Below are positions 33,213-41,008 of a stretch of 63,979 nucleotides of DNA, in pieces (positions within the stretch are counted from its first letter, which is position 1; every line of letters begins with the position of its first letter). Location of the stretch: the NCBI GenBank assembly GCA_033856275.1, contig JAWVFJ010000002.1:1-63979 (forward strand), read 5' to 3'. The position numbers and the translations under genes were made by a program. The notes under the pieces were generated by a model. It saw only the letters and a program-made list of their open reading frames with translations. It did no database searches and had not been told where the DNA came from. Source of the stretch: VRUE01 sp033856275 (GTDB lineage: Bacteria > Actinomycetota > Thermoleophilia > Solirubrobacterales > 70-9).

Positions 33213-34569
33213 TCTCGGTCTCGGCCAACTCGGCCGCCGGGTCTGAGCCTGCGACGACGCCGACGCCGGCGTAGAGGCGGGCCTCGCGGTCGCGGAGGAG
33301 GGCACTGCGCAAAGCGACGCAGAATTCGCCATCTTCGGTGGCGTCCATCCAGCCAACCGGGCCGGCGTACCAACCGCGGTCCATTCGCTCGAGCTCATCG
33401 ATTGCAGGCGATGCGGCTGCCCAGGGCTCGCCGCCAACGGCAGGGGTGGGATGCAACATGCCGGCTAGCTCGACCGTCGAGCGGGGCTCGGTCAGCTGGG
33501 CAACGATCGGCGTCGCCAGGTGCTGGATGTTGGCGACCTTGACGATCTCGGGCTCCGGCGCGGTCTCAACCCAAACCGCGTGCTGTCGCAGAGCGCGGGC
33601 GATGCGCTCGGCGACGATCGCGTGCTCCCGCCGGTCCTTGTCGCTGCGCAGCAGTTGCTCACCGAGGTGGTCGTCGACTGCTGGGTCGGAGCTGCGGCGG
33701 GTGGACCCGGCAAGGGCCACGGTCGAGACGCTAGCCCCCGTACGGCGCAACAGCAGCTCCGGACTGGCACCGATGAAGGCCGCCTCGGGCGTACCGCAGC
33801 AAAAGCAGAAGCAGGACGGGAACTGCTCGCGCATCGCACCGAAGACGGCCGCCGGGTCATGAGCCGAGCCAGCGGACACGAGCACCTCGCGGGCCAGCAC
33901 GATCTTCGACATCTCCCCCGCCCTGATCCGCTCCGTGGCGCCGGCGATCATCCGCTCGAAGTCGCCCGGTGGGCGAACGCTGCTGATCTCGACCCGAGAT
34001 GTCGGGTGGGGATCGAGCAGCGGCAGCGGGTCGTCACGCAGGCCGACGAGACGAGCCTCCATCGCGGCTACCTTCTCCTCGGAATCGTCGCCGGGCCGGA
34101 CCACCGCGTTGAGGGTCAGAAAGGTGTCCGCGCCGCTGCGACAGATCGATAGCTCTGGCAAGACCAGCGAGGCGGGCGCAAGCGAGGACCAGGCCGAAGA
34201 GCCGCCACCCTCGGGATCGAAGGCAAAGCCACCGACCCAGACGGCTCCAGCGCCCGCCGGAAGCCCCGGTGGCTCATCGGATACGACCTCGCCACCCAAG
34301 CACTCGCGAGCGACGTCGTCGAACCGACCCGGCCCCCGCGAGGTCGCCTCGTGCGCGACACCTAGCGAGGCGAGGGCAAAATCACGATCGGGCTGCTCCC
34401 AGCAGAACCAGCGATCAGAGGCGCGTCGGGAAGCGAACACCGCGGCACATGGATCGACGGGCTCAACGGCGGCAGTGAAGCTGACGAGAGTTCGGCGCTT
34501 CCTGGCGACTGCCCGCTCGATTCCCGCGACGAGACCGGGAAATGACGAGGTCCAGACGTTGCCAGACAA
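33175..34569 (-). CDS. menF: Isochorismate synthase
   Basis: Chorismate-using enzyme (464 aa) that supplies isochorismate to MenD. The C-terminal catalytic domain shows AGEMSKIVLAREVLV, SFLG-like GASPELLLRRTGASVSTVALAGSTRR, VAERIARALR, VKVANIQHLATPIVAQL, HPTPAVGGEPW and AGPVGWMDATEDGEFCVALRSALL, all typical of MenF/EntC. The only start giving a full N-terminus is TTG 34569, which lies inside the structured repeat 34552-34634. Residues four to eight are encoded by the repeat's left arm. The 3' end overlaps the acyltransferase gene by 38 bases. Confidence 0.93.
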   Translation of the reverse strand: MSGNVWTSSFPGLVAGIERAVARKRRTLVSFTAAVEPVDPCAAVFASRRASDRWFCWEQPDRDFALASLGVAHEATSRGPGRFDDVARECLGGEVVSDEPPGLPAGAGAVWVGGFAFDPEGGGSSAWSSLAPASLVLPELSICRSGADTFLTLNAVVRPGDDSEEKVAAMEARLVGLRDDPLPLLDPHPTSRVEISSVRPPGDFERMIAGATERIRAGEMSKIVLAREVLVSAGSAHDPAAVFGAMREQFPSCFCFCCGTPEAAFIGASPELLLRRTGASVSTVALAGSTRRSSDPAVDDHLGEQLLRSDKDRREHAIVAERIARALRQHAVWVETAPEPEIVKVANIQHLATPIVAQLTEPRSTVELAGMLHPTPAVGGEPWAAASPAIDELERMDRGWYAGPVGWMDATEDGEFCVALRSALLRDREARLYAGVGVVAGSDPAAELAETEIKLGALLPLLAE

Positions 34570-34634
34570 GGACGCAGGAAGCCCGAATAGCAGCGCTATT
34601 CGGGCGACCGAGAACGCCGTATGGCAGCGTCTGG
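34552..34634 (+). repeat. Structured intergenic element, family 2, copy D2
   Basis: Arms 34552-34564 and 34622-34634 (12 of 13 matching) bracket a core with GGACGCAGGAAGC, an 11-bp hairpin (34581-34605, GCCCGAATAGC paired with GCTATTCGGGC), and GCGACCGAGAACGC. The conserved boxes match copies D1 and D3, while arms and hairpin stem are unrelated in sequence. It spans the ilvH 3' side and the first codons of menF. Confidence 0.85.
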
Positions 34635-34645
34635 GGCCGTCATTT

Positions 34646-35191
34646 TCAGTCTCCCCCGCGACCGATCGCGATCTCGCCTGTCCGAACCATCTCGACGAGA
34701 CCGTGCGGGCGGATCATCCGCTCGAAGGCCTCGATCTTGTCGGCGGAACCGGTCACCTCGATCGTCATCGTGCGCCGGGCGACGTCGACGATCTTGGCCC
34801 GGAAGATCTCGGCGAATTGGATGATCTCGGCGCGGTTCTCGACCGCGGCGGAGACTTTGAACATCGCCATCTCGCGAGCGACAGTCTCTTCCGGCTCCAT
34901 GTCGCGGATCTTCAGCACGTTGACCAGCTTGTGCAGCTGCTTGGTCACCTGGTCGATCGGGTGTACGGCGCCGTCGAGGGTGAGAGTGATGCGCGAGATG
35001 CTCGGGTCGTCGGTCGGACCGACGGCAAGCGTGTCGATGTTGAAGCCGCGCCGTGAGAAGAGTCCAGCCACTCGGGCCAGGACACCGGGCTTGTTCTCGA
35101 CCAGGATCGAGAGGATGTGTTTGCGGCCGCTGAGCTGGCCCGGCACGCGCAGCTCCTCGAGCTTGACCACCTGTGGGGTGCCGGCCTCCAT
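34646..35191 (-). CDS. ilvH: Acetolactate synthase small (regulatory) subunit
   Basis: Regulatory subunit (181 aa) of acetohydroxyacid synthase; binds valine and stimulates IlvB. The N-terminal ACT domain is HILSILVENKPGVLARVAGLFSRRGFNIDTLAVGPTDDPSISRITL (about 25-70), followed by the second domain with TVAREMAMFKVSA, FRAKIVDVARRTMTIEVTG and IRPHGLVEMVRTGEIAIGRG. ATG 35191 overlaps the ilvB stop by one base (TGATG), indicating coupling. The symbol ilvN is also used for this gene. Confidence 0.96.
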   Translation of the reverse strand: MEAGTPQVVKLEELRVPGQLSGRKHILSILVENKPGVLARVAGLFSRRGFNIDTLAVGPTDDPSISRITLTLDGAVHPIDQVTKQLHKLVNVLKIRDMEPEETVAREMAMFKVSAAVENRAEIIQFAEIFRAKIVDVARRTMTIEVTGSADKIEAFERMIRPHGLVEMVRTGEIAIGRGGD

Positions 35192-36870
35192 CAGCCCACC
35201 ATGTCCCTGGCGGCAGCCCCAGCCGGAATCATCGGGAAGCAGTTCTCCTCGGGCGAGACACGCACGTCGAGGAGGACCGGCCCATCTGTTTCCAGCGCCT
35301 TCGTCATCGTCTCCTCGAGGTCGGCTGAGTCCTCGCAACGCATGCCGGTCGCGCCGAAAGCCTCGGCCAGCTTGACCCAGTCGGGGCTGGGTCCCATCTC
35401 GACCGAGCTGTAGCGGCGGTCCCAGAAGAGCTCCTGCCACTGGCGGACCATGCCCATGTAGCCGTTGTTCATCAGGAAAACCTTGACCGGGATATCTTCG
35501 GCGACGCAGGTCGCCAACTCCTGGCAGTTCATGATCAGGCTGCCGTCGCCGGCAAGGCAGACGACCGTCTCGTCGGGGCAGGCGATCTTGGCGCCAACCG
35601 CGGCCGGCAGGCCGAAGCCCATCGTGCCGAGCCCGCCGGAGTTGATCCAGCGCCGCGGCCTCTCGAAGCCGTAGTACTGCGCCGCCCACATCTGGTGCTG
35701 GCCGACGTCGGAGGTGATGATCGCGTTGCCACCGGTCACCCGGTGCATCGCCTCGATCATGTACTGGGGCTTGATCTCGCCGTCGGTGCCCTCCTCGTAG
35801 CGCAGCGGGTACTCGTCCTGCCAGGCCTTGATCTGCTTCCACCAGCCATCGAGGCGCGAGGCGTCGGTCTGCAGCGCCCTGTACTCGCGGGTCAGCTCGG
35901 GCAGCACCAGCTTGGCGTCGCCGACGATCGGGATGTGGGCGGGGACGTTCTTGGAGATCTCCGCCGGGTCGATGTCGATGTGGATGAACTTGGCGTTGGG
36001 AGCGAACTCGGAGAGCTTGCCGGTGATGCGATCGTCGAAGCGCGAGCCGATCGCGACGATCAGGTCGGCCTCGTCCATCGCGTAGTTGGCGGCGCGGGTG
36101 CCGTGCATACCCAACATCCCCAGCCACTGCTCGCCGGACGCCGGATAGGCGCCGAGGCCCATCACGGTCGAGGTGATCGGGAAGCGGTCGGCGGCGGCGA
36201 ACTGGCGCAGCTCCTCGGAGGCGTTGGCGTTGATCACGCCGCCGCCGGTGTAGAGGATCGGCCGGCGCGCGTTGGCGATCGCCTTGGCGGCGATGCGGAT
36301 TTGCTTGATGTTGCCGCCGTGCGGTGGTTTGTAGCCGGCCAGCTCGACCGGCTCGGTGCGCGGCGCATAGTCGATGTCGGCGCGAGAAAGGTCCTGAGGA
36401 ATGTCGAGCAGCACTGGACCGGGTCGGCCGGTCGAGGCAACGTGAAAGGCCTCGTGGACGTACTCGGGGATCTGGCGCGGATCGGTTGCCTGGAAAGAGT
36501 GCTTAACGAAAGGGAGAGTGGCGCCGAGGATGTCGGCCTCCTGGAAGCCGTCGGTGCCGATCAGCTCGGTGCGCACCTGGCCGGTGATGAAGACCGTCGG
36601 CACCGAATCCAGCATCGCGTCGGCGATCGCGGTGACGAGGTTGGTCGCCCCGGGCCCGGAGGTGGCGAAGGCGACCCCGACTTTGCCGGACGCCTTGGCG
36701 TACCCCTCCGCGGCGTGACCTCCCCCTTGCTCGTGGCGCACCTGGATGTGGCGAAACTCTGCGTCGACCAGCGCGTCATAGGTGGGCAGGTTCGCCCCAC
36801 CGGGAATCCCGAAGACGTGCTCCACGCCCTCGGCCTTGAGGCTCTGCATTAGTGCGTCCGCTGCTCTCAT
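35191..36870 (-). CDS. ilvB: Acetolactate synthase large (catalytic) subunit
   Basis: ThDP- and FAD-dependent acetohydroxyacid synthase (559 aa), first common step of branched-chain amino acid synthesis. GVEHVFGIPGGANLPTYDAL, HEQGGGHAAEGYAKASGKVGVAFATSGPGATNLVTAIADAMLDSVP (catalytic Glu region), the FAD region IGSRFDDRITG, and the ThDP motif GDGSLIMNCQELATCVAEDIPVKVFLMNNGYMGMVRQWQ are all present. I chose ATG 36870, which gives the family N-terminus MRAADALMQSLKAEG; the frame is open further upstream. No leucine/isoleucine/valine-rich leader peptide was seen before it. Confidence 0.96.
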   Translation of the reverse strand: MRAADALMQSLKAEGVEHVFGIPGGANLPTYDALVDAEFRHIQVRHEQGGGHAAEGYAKASGKVGVAFATSGPGATNLVTAIADAMLDSVPTVFITGQVRTELIGTDGFQEADILGATLPFVKHSFQATDPRQIPEYVHEAFHVASTGRPGPVLLDIPQDLSRADIDYAPRTEPVELAGYKPPHGGNIKQIRIAAKAIANARRPILYTGGGVINANASEELRQFAAADRFPITSTVMGLGAYPASGEQWLGMLGMHGTRAANYAMDEADLIVAIGSRFDDRITGKLSEFAPNAKFIHIDIDPAEISKNVPAHIPIVGDAKLVLPELTREYRALQTDASRLDGWWKQIKAWQDEYPLRYEEGTDGEIKPQYMIEAMHRVTGGNAIITSDVGQHQMWAAQYYGFERPRRWINSGGLGTMGFGLPAAVGAKIACPDETVVCLAGDGSLIMNCQELATCVAEDIPVKVFLMNNGYMGMVRQWQELFWDRRYSSVEMGPSPDWVKLAEAFGATGMRCEDSADLEETMTKALETDGPVLLDVRVSPEENCFPMIPAGAAARDMVG

Positions 36871-36951
36871 CTGAGAGGCGATGCTACCAGCGACATCGTG
36901 CCTGCCGACCAGGGGTTTCCGTCGGCCACAGCCGTTGCTCGCGGGGGGTGG

Positions 36952-37018
36952 CGCCGAATGGGGGGCCACCCCCGAGGACGCTTTAGCGACCGCAGGGGGT
37001 GGTGGGCCCCATTCGGTG
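36952..37018. repeat. GC-rich inverted repeat with a family-2-like hairpin, between sqdB-like gene and ilvB
   Basis: Arms 36952-36973 and 36995-37018 are complementary apart from small indels (CCGAATGGGG...CCCCC against GGGGG...CCCCATTCGG). The core GAGGACGCTTTAGCGACCGCA contains GGACGC and GCGACC, the inner boxes of the family-2 elements, here joined directly as a short hairpin. It may be a reduced relative of D1-D3. It ends 16 bases before the sqdB-like gene's stop. Confidence 0.7.
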
Positions 37019-37034
37019 ACAGGACCCGCCGCGC

Positions 37035-38210
37035 CTACCGCTGCAGCTGAACGGGTGCGCCTGGACTCCAGCGTGTTTTGGGATCGATGGAAGCCTCGAT
37101 CACGCGCCCCTTGTGCCGCTCGATCACGTGGATCATCGACTCGACCAGCTCCTCGCCGAGCAGCGTCGGCTCGAGGCCGAGGTCGAGCAACTTGGTGTGG
37201 ACCGCGTTGTAGTAGTGCTCTTCCTTCTCGACCCGCGGGTTCTCGCAGTGCTGGATCTCGACCGAGTAGCCGAGGTGCTCGCCGGCGTGCTTGACCAACT
37301 GGGCCAGCTCGAGCACCGAGAACTGCTCGGTGAACTGGTTGAAGACGCGGAACTCGCCGGCCTCAGCCGGGTTCGCCGCCGCCAGTTCGACACAAGCGAG
37401 CGTGTCGCGAATGTTGAGGAAGCCGCGGGTCTGGGTGCCGGCGCCGTAGACGGTGAGCGGATGGCCGATGACGGCCTGCAGGCAAAAGCGGTTGAGCACT
37501 GTGCCGAAGATCTCGTCGTAGTCGAAGCGGGTAACCAAACGCTCGTCGCTGGCGCTCTCCTCGGTCTCGATCCCGTAGACGACACCCTGGTTGAGGTCAG
37601 TGGCGCGCAGGCCCCAGGTGCGACAGGCGAAGTGAATGTTGGTCGAGTCGTGGACCTTGGAGCAGTGGTACAGCGAGGCGGGCAGCTTCGGGAAGGGCAG
37701 GGTGTCCTTGCGCCCCTTGTGCTCGATCTCGATGTAGCCCTCCTCGATGTCGATCTCGGGCTGTCCGTACTCGCCCATCGTGCCGAGCTTGACCAGGTGG
37801 CAATCGGGCACGTGATCGCGGATCGCGAAGAGCAGGTTGAGGTTGCCGATCACGTTCGCGTACTGCGTCTCGACCGCCTTCTCGCGCGAGGCCATCGAGT
37901 AGGGCGCGGAGGCCTGCTGACCGTAGTGGACGACCGCTTCGGGACGGGTCTCGGCGACGACGCCATCGAGGAAGTCGCCATCTTGAACCGGACCGAGGAA
38001 GCTGCGGATCTCCTCGCCCGAGAGGTCCTTCCAGGCGGCAATGCGCTGCTCCAGGCCCGCGATCGGTGTCAGCGAGCCAGTGCCCGCCTCCTCGTGCCAG
38101 CGACGGCGGGAAAAATCGTCGACGACCGAGACCTCGTGGCCGCGAGCCGAGAACCTCAAGGCCGTCGGCCAGCCCAGGTAGCCGTCGCCCCCAAGAATGA
38201 GAACGCGCAT
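37035..38210 (-). CDS. sqdB: UDP-sulfoquinovose synthase-like NAD-dependent epimerase
   Basis: Extended short-chain dehydrogenase (391 aa) closely resembling plant SQD1/bacterial SqdB, which convert UDP-glucose and sulfite to UDP-sulfoquinovose. The NAD motif is GGDGYLGWPTALRFSARGHEVSVVD, followed by ESLTPIA-like GSLTPIAGLEQRIAAWKDLSG, VVHYGQQASAPYSMASREKAVETQ, LVKLGTMGEYGQPEIDIEEG and the YxxxK motif in SLYHCSKVHDSTN. RATDLNQGVVYGI and RVFNQFTEQFSVLELA match SQD1 nearly word for word. I chose ATG 38210, placing the NAD motif at the N-terminus. The glycosyltransferase genes that follow suggest the sugar enters a lipid-linked glycan or sulfolipid. Confidence 0.88.
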   Translation of the reverse strand: MRVLILGGDGYLGWPTALRFSARGHEVSVVDDFSRRRWHEEAGTGSLTPIAGLEQRIAAWKDLSGEEIRSFLGPVQDGDFLDGVVAETRPEAVVHYGQQASAPYSMASREKAVETQYANVIGNLNLLFAIRDHVPDCHLVKLGTMGEYGQPEIDIEEGYIEIEHKGRKDTLPFPKLPASLYHCSKVHDSTNIHFACRTWGLRATDLNQGVVYGIETEESASDERLVTRFDYDEIFGTVLNRFCLQAVIGHPLTVYGAGTQTRGFLNIRDTLACVELAAANPAEAGEFRVFNQFTEQFSVLELAQLVKHAGEHLGYSVEIQHCENPRVEKEEHYYNAVHTKLLDLGLEPTLLGEELVESMIHVIERHKGRVIEASIDPKTRWSPGAPVQLQR

Positions 38211-38286
38211 AAGTCGCGGCAGCGTAGCGGACAAGGCTGACGCGGCGCGGTCGGAGACGCCCGCAGAGCGACATAGCATCACGGCG

Positions 38287-39576
38287 ATGAGCGGCTTGGC
38301 AGAGCGCAATGGCGGGCGAGCGGGCATCGTTGCCCTTGTGGTGATCCTCGCCCTTGGGCTGGGCCTGCGGGTTGGCGAGGCATGGGACGGACGGGCGCCT
38401 GTCTTCGACGCCGCCTCCTACGCGAAGATCGCCGCGAATCTCGATCGTGGCAAGGGGTTCACTCTTGGGACTGGCGCGACCCAGCCGGCGAGCAATTACT
38501 CCCCCGGCCTGCCGCTGCTCGTGGCCGGCATCTACAAGGTGACGGGGGGCGTCCACGAACGTACCGCCCGCCTGGTCCTCGCCTTGCTCGGCACGCTGAC
38601 GGTGCTCTTCACCTATCTGATCGGGCGCCGGCTTTCCGGGCCGATCGCCGGATTGATCGGTGCCGGGGCCGTGGCTATCTACCCCGGGCTGCTCGAGTAC
38701 CAGGGGATGCTGATGGGTGAGCCGCTCGCCGCCACGTTGTTGTCGGGGGCAGTGCTGGCGGTGCTTTGGGCGACGAGGGCACGAGAGAGATGGCTGTTGC
38801 CCGGGGCCCTATTCGGGGCTTTGGCACTGGTTCGTCCCGAGTACCTCGGCATCGCATTGCTCGTAAGCCTCGTTGTGCTCGTCAAGGATGCAAGGGATGA
38901 ATGGCGCGGGTCCGTGGCACGGGCGCTGATCTTGCTTGTCGGCGTGACGATCGTGGTGGCGCCGTGGACGGTGCGCAACGCGATCACGCTGGATCGGTTC
39001 GTGCCGATCTCGACCGGGGGTGGGCAGGTGCTCTTCGCCGGGACCTACCTACCTTCGGACGGCGACCCGGAAAAGGTCGGAGCCGAGGTGGTCGAACGAC
39101 ACCCGGAACTGTTCGGCCCTCATGCGGTGCAGCGACTGCGGCTCGAGCAGATCCTGGCGCGGCTGGCAGCTCAGCGTTACCCCGAACTCGAAACGGACAA
39201 GGCGCTTTCGAAGATGGGGCGGGAACAGCTCTGGGACGACATCAGCGAAGAGCCGCTCGAATACGCGGGGTTCATCGCAACCAAGGTTGGACGGATCTGG
39301 TCGCATGGACCGCGGGACGTGATGCGCGAGCCTGGCTGGGAGCTGTTGCACTGGGCGCTCGTTGCCTTCGGGCTGCTAGGGCTCGTAGTGCTGGCGGTGC
39401 AATGTCGCTGGGAGGCGTTGTTGCTGGCGACGATCTTCGTCGCGATCACGGCAATCAGCGCCCTGCTGGTGGCCTCGCCGCGGCGGGTGCTGGTGATGAT
39501 GCCGCTGGTCGCGGCGCTGGCCGGCGTCGGTGCGGTCGGCAGTCAGACGTGGGTACGGCAACGCATCCGACCTTGA
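38287..39576 (+). CDS. GT-C family membrane glycosyltransferase (ArnT/PMT-like), paralogue 1
   Basis: Integral membrane protein (429 aa) with about ten hydrophobic helices. GT-C features: an acidic residue in the first periplasmic loop (RAPVFDAASYAKIAANLDRGKGFT), ASNYSPGLPLLVAGIYKVTGG, RPEYLGIALL, and APWTVRNAITLDRFVPISTGGGQVLFAGTYLPSDGD. Such enzymes transfer sugars from polyprenyl-phosphate donors outside the membrane. It is divergent from the sqdB-like gene (76-base gap) and followed by a second paralogue. Its first loop has one Asp where paralogue 2 has two. The acceptor is unknown. Confidence 0.85.
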   Translation: MSGLAERNGGRAGIVALVVILALGLGLRVGEAWDGRAPVFDAASYAKIAANLDRGKGFTLGTGATQPASNYSPGLPLLVAGIYKVTGGVHERTARLVLALLGTLTVLFTYLIGRRLSGPIAGLIGAGAVAIYPGLLEYQGMLMGEPLAATLLSGAVLAVLWATRARERWLLPGALFGALALVRPEYLGIALLVSLVVLVKDARDEWRGSVARALILLVGVTIVVAPWTVRNAITLDRFVPISTGGGQVLFAGTYLPSDGDPEKVGAEVVERHPELFGPHAVQRLRLEQILARLAAQRYPELETDKALSKMGREQLWDDISEEPLEYAGFIATKVGRIWSHGPRDVMREPGWELLHWALVAFGLLGLVVLAVQCRWEALLLATIFVAITAISALLVASPRRVLVMMPLVAALAGVGAVGSQTWVRQRIRP

Positions 39577-39609
39577 CCCCACTCCAATGCGGTGAATGCC
39601 GGATGCGTT
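39560..39609. repeat. Inverted repeat between the two GT-C genes
   Basis: Ten-base perfect arms (AACGCATCCG at 39560-39569, CGGATGCGTT at 39600-39609) enclose 30 bases that include the stop of the first GT-C gene. It may act as a terminator-like hairpin. Confidence 0.55.
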
Positions 39610-39640
39610 CGCTGCGCACCTCGCCGGATAGCCTGCCGCG

Positions 39641-41008
39641 ATGGATTCGCTGAAGGGCTGGCTGCGCCGGCTACCGGAGCGCCATGGGCGCAAGACGCTG
39701 GCTCTGCTCGCGGCGATCCTCGTGATCGGCTTCGGCCTGCGTGCCTACCGGGTGGTCGAGCCACTGCCGAGGCCCGGCGACGACGCTCACGCCTACTACG
39801 CGCTTTCCAAGTCGCTCTACACCGAAGGTAGCTTCGGTGGCCCGAGCTTCGAAAACTCCAGCGACTGGTCACCGGGCGCGCCGCTGCTCTACGCGGCTAG
39901 CTTTTATGCCACCGGCGGCGCCCGCGAAGGAACGGCGCGCATCGTCGAGCTCTTGTTCGGCCTCGCGACCATCGTCGTCGCCTACCTACTGGGCCGCCGC
40001 ATCGCCTGCCGTCCCGCCGGGCTCACGGCCGCCTTCGCCGTGGCGGTCTATCCCCCGTTTGTCCACTCCGTCGGCGCCCTCTACAGCGAGCCCCCGGCAA
40101 TGTTCACGCTGCCCGCCGCGGTCCTGGCGTTCCTCTGGGCTTCTGACGGCCTAGGAAGCAGCACCTCGTCGCGCACCAGGTGGCTTGTTCCTGGTCTGCT
40201 GTTCGGCCTCACAGCCCTGATCCGTCCCGAGTACCTCCTGGTCGGTGCCGCCTTCGCGGTGCTGGCCTTGATCCGCATCGGCCGCGAGCGGGGATGGAAG
40301 CCCGGCCTCGCGGGCGCGGGATTGTTCGTTCTGGCCCTGCTCCTGCCGATCATCCCGTGGACAGTCCGCAACCAGGTCGTGCTCGACCGCACCGTGCCGA
40401 TCTCGACCGGCGGCGGCAAGGCGCTCTACGTCGGCACCTTCCTGCCGGCCGACGGTGAATACCAGCGCGTCAAGGCAATCCTCGCCCGTCGCTACTTGCA
40501 CCGGGACCTCGACCCCCACTCCCAGACGCTCGAAGAGGTCGACCCCACCCCGCTCTTCAATCGTGTCGCCGCCCGTTACCCCGACCTGCCGCGCGACTCG
40601 GCCTTGGGCAAGATCGGCAAGCAGAACTTCTCCCACTACTTCAACGAAGATCCGACCGGCTACCTGGCGATGACCGTGCGCAAGGCATGGCGAATGTGGA
40701 CCGCTGGGGTTGGCGAAGCGATGAGCGGCACCGCCGGGCGGGTGATCCAGACGCTGATCGTCGCTTTGGCCTTGGCCGGCCTTGGCGTGCTCGCCTGGCG
40801 CCGCTGGTGGTGGGAGTTGGTCGCGATGGCGACGCCGCTTGCCCTCGTCACTGCCGTCGGCGCGGTCTCGCTGGCGGCGAGCAGGCGCAACGAGGTGCTG
40901 ATGACGCTGATCTTTCCGCTTGCCGCCGCGGCGCTTACCCGGGGGGCGGCGGCCGTATTGTCCAGCCGGACATGGTCCCCACAGCAGGCATCTTCCCCGC
41001 CGAACTGA
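39641..41008 (+). CDS. GT-C family membrane glycosyltransferase (ArnT/PMT-like), paralogue 2
   Basis: Integral membrane glycosyltransferase (455 aa), paralogous to the preceding gene: both share the order PWTVRN, an aliphatic stretch, VPISTGGG, then F/T-x-L-P-x-D-G. The first extracytoplasmic loop is EPLPRPGDDAHAYYALSKSLYTEGSF with the acidic DD pair used for catalysis in GT-C enzymes. About eleven hydrophobic helices follow. It overlaps the next gene (GT2) by 37 bases, so it probably uses that enzyme's polyprenyl-phosphate sugar as donor. ATG 39641 is the start. Confidence 0.87.
   Translation: MDSLKGWLRRLPERHGRKTLALLAAILVIGFGLRAYRVVEPLPRPGDDAHAYYALSKSLYTEGSFGGPSFENSSDWSPGAPLLYAASFYATGGAREGTARIVELLFGLATIVVAYLLGRRIACRPAGLTAAFAVAVYPPFVHSVGALYSEPPAMFTLPAAVLAFLWASDGLGSSTSSRTRWLVPGLLFGLTALIRPEYLLVGAAFAVLALIRIGRERGWKPGLAGAGLFVLALLLPIIPWTVRNQVVLDRTVPISTGGGKALYVGTFLPADGEYQRVKAILARRYLHRDLDPHSQTLEEVDPTPLFNRVAARYPDLPRDSALGKIGKQNFSHYFNEDPTGYLAMTVRKAWRMWTAGVGEAMSGTAGRVIQTLIVALALAGLGVLAWRRWWWELVAMATPLALVTAVGAVSLAASRRNEVLMTLIFPLAAAALTRGAAAVLSSRTWSPQQASSPPN

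Noticed and set aside
36871..37034. Branched-chain leader peptide upstream of ilvB
   Set aside because: All frames on the minus strand were read; none has an Ile/Leu/Val run with a start codon.
38211..38327. Upstream extension of the sqdB-like frame
   Set aside because: It would precede the Rossmann NAD motif with 39 unrelated residues and overlap the divergent GT-C start; ATG 38210 fits the family.
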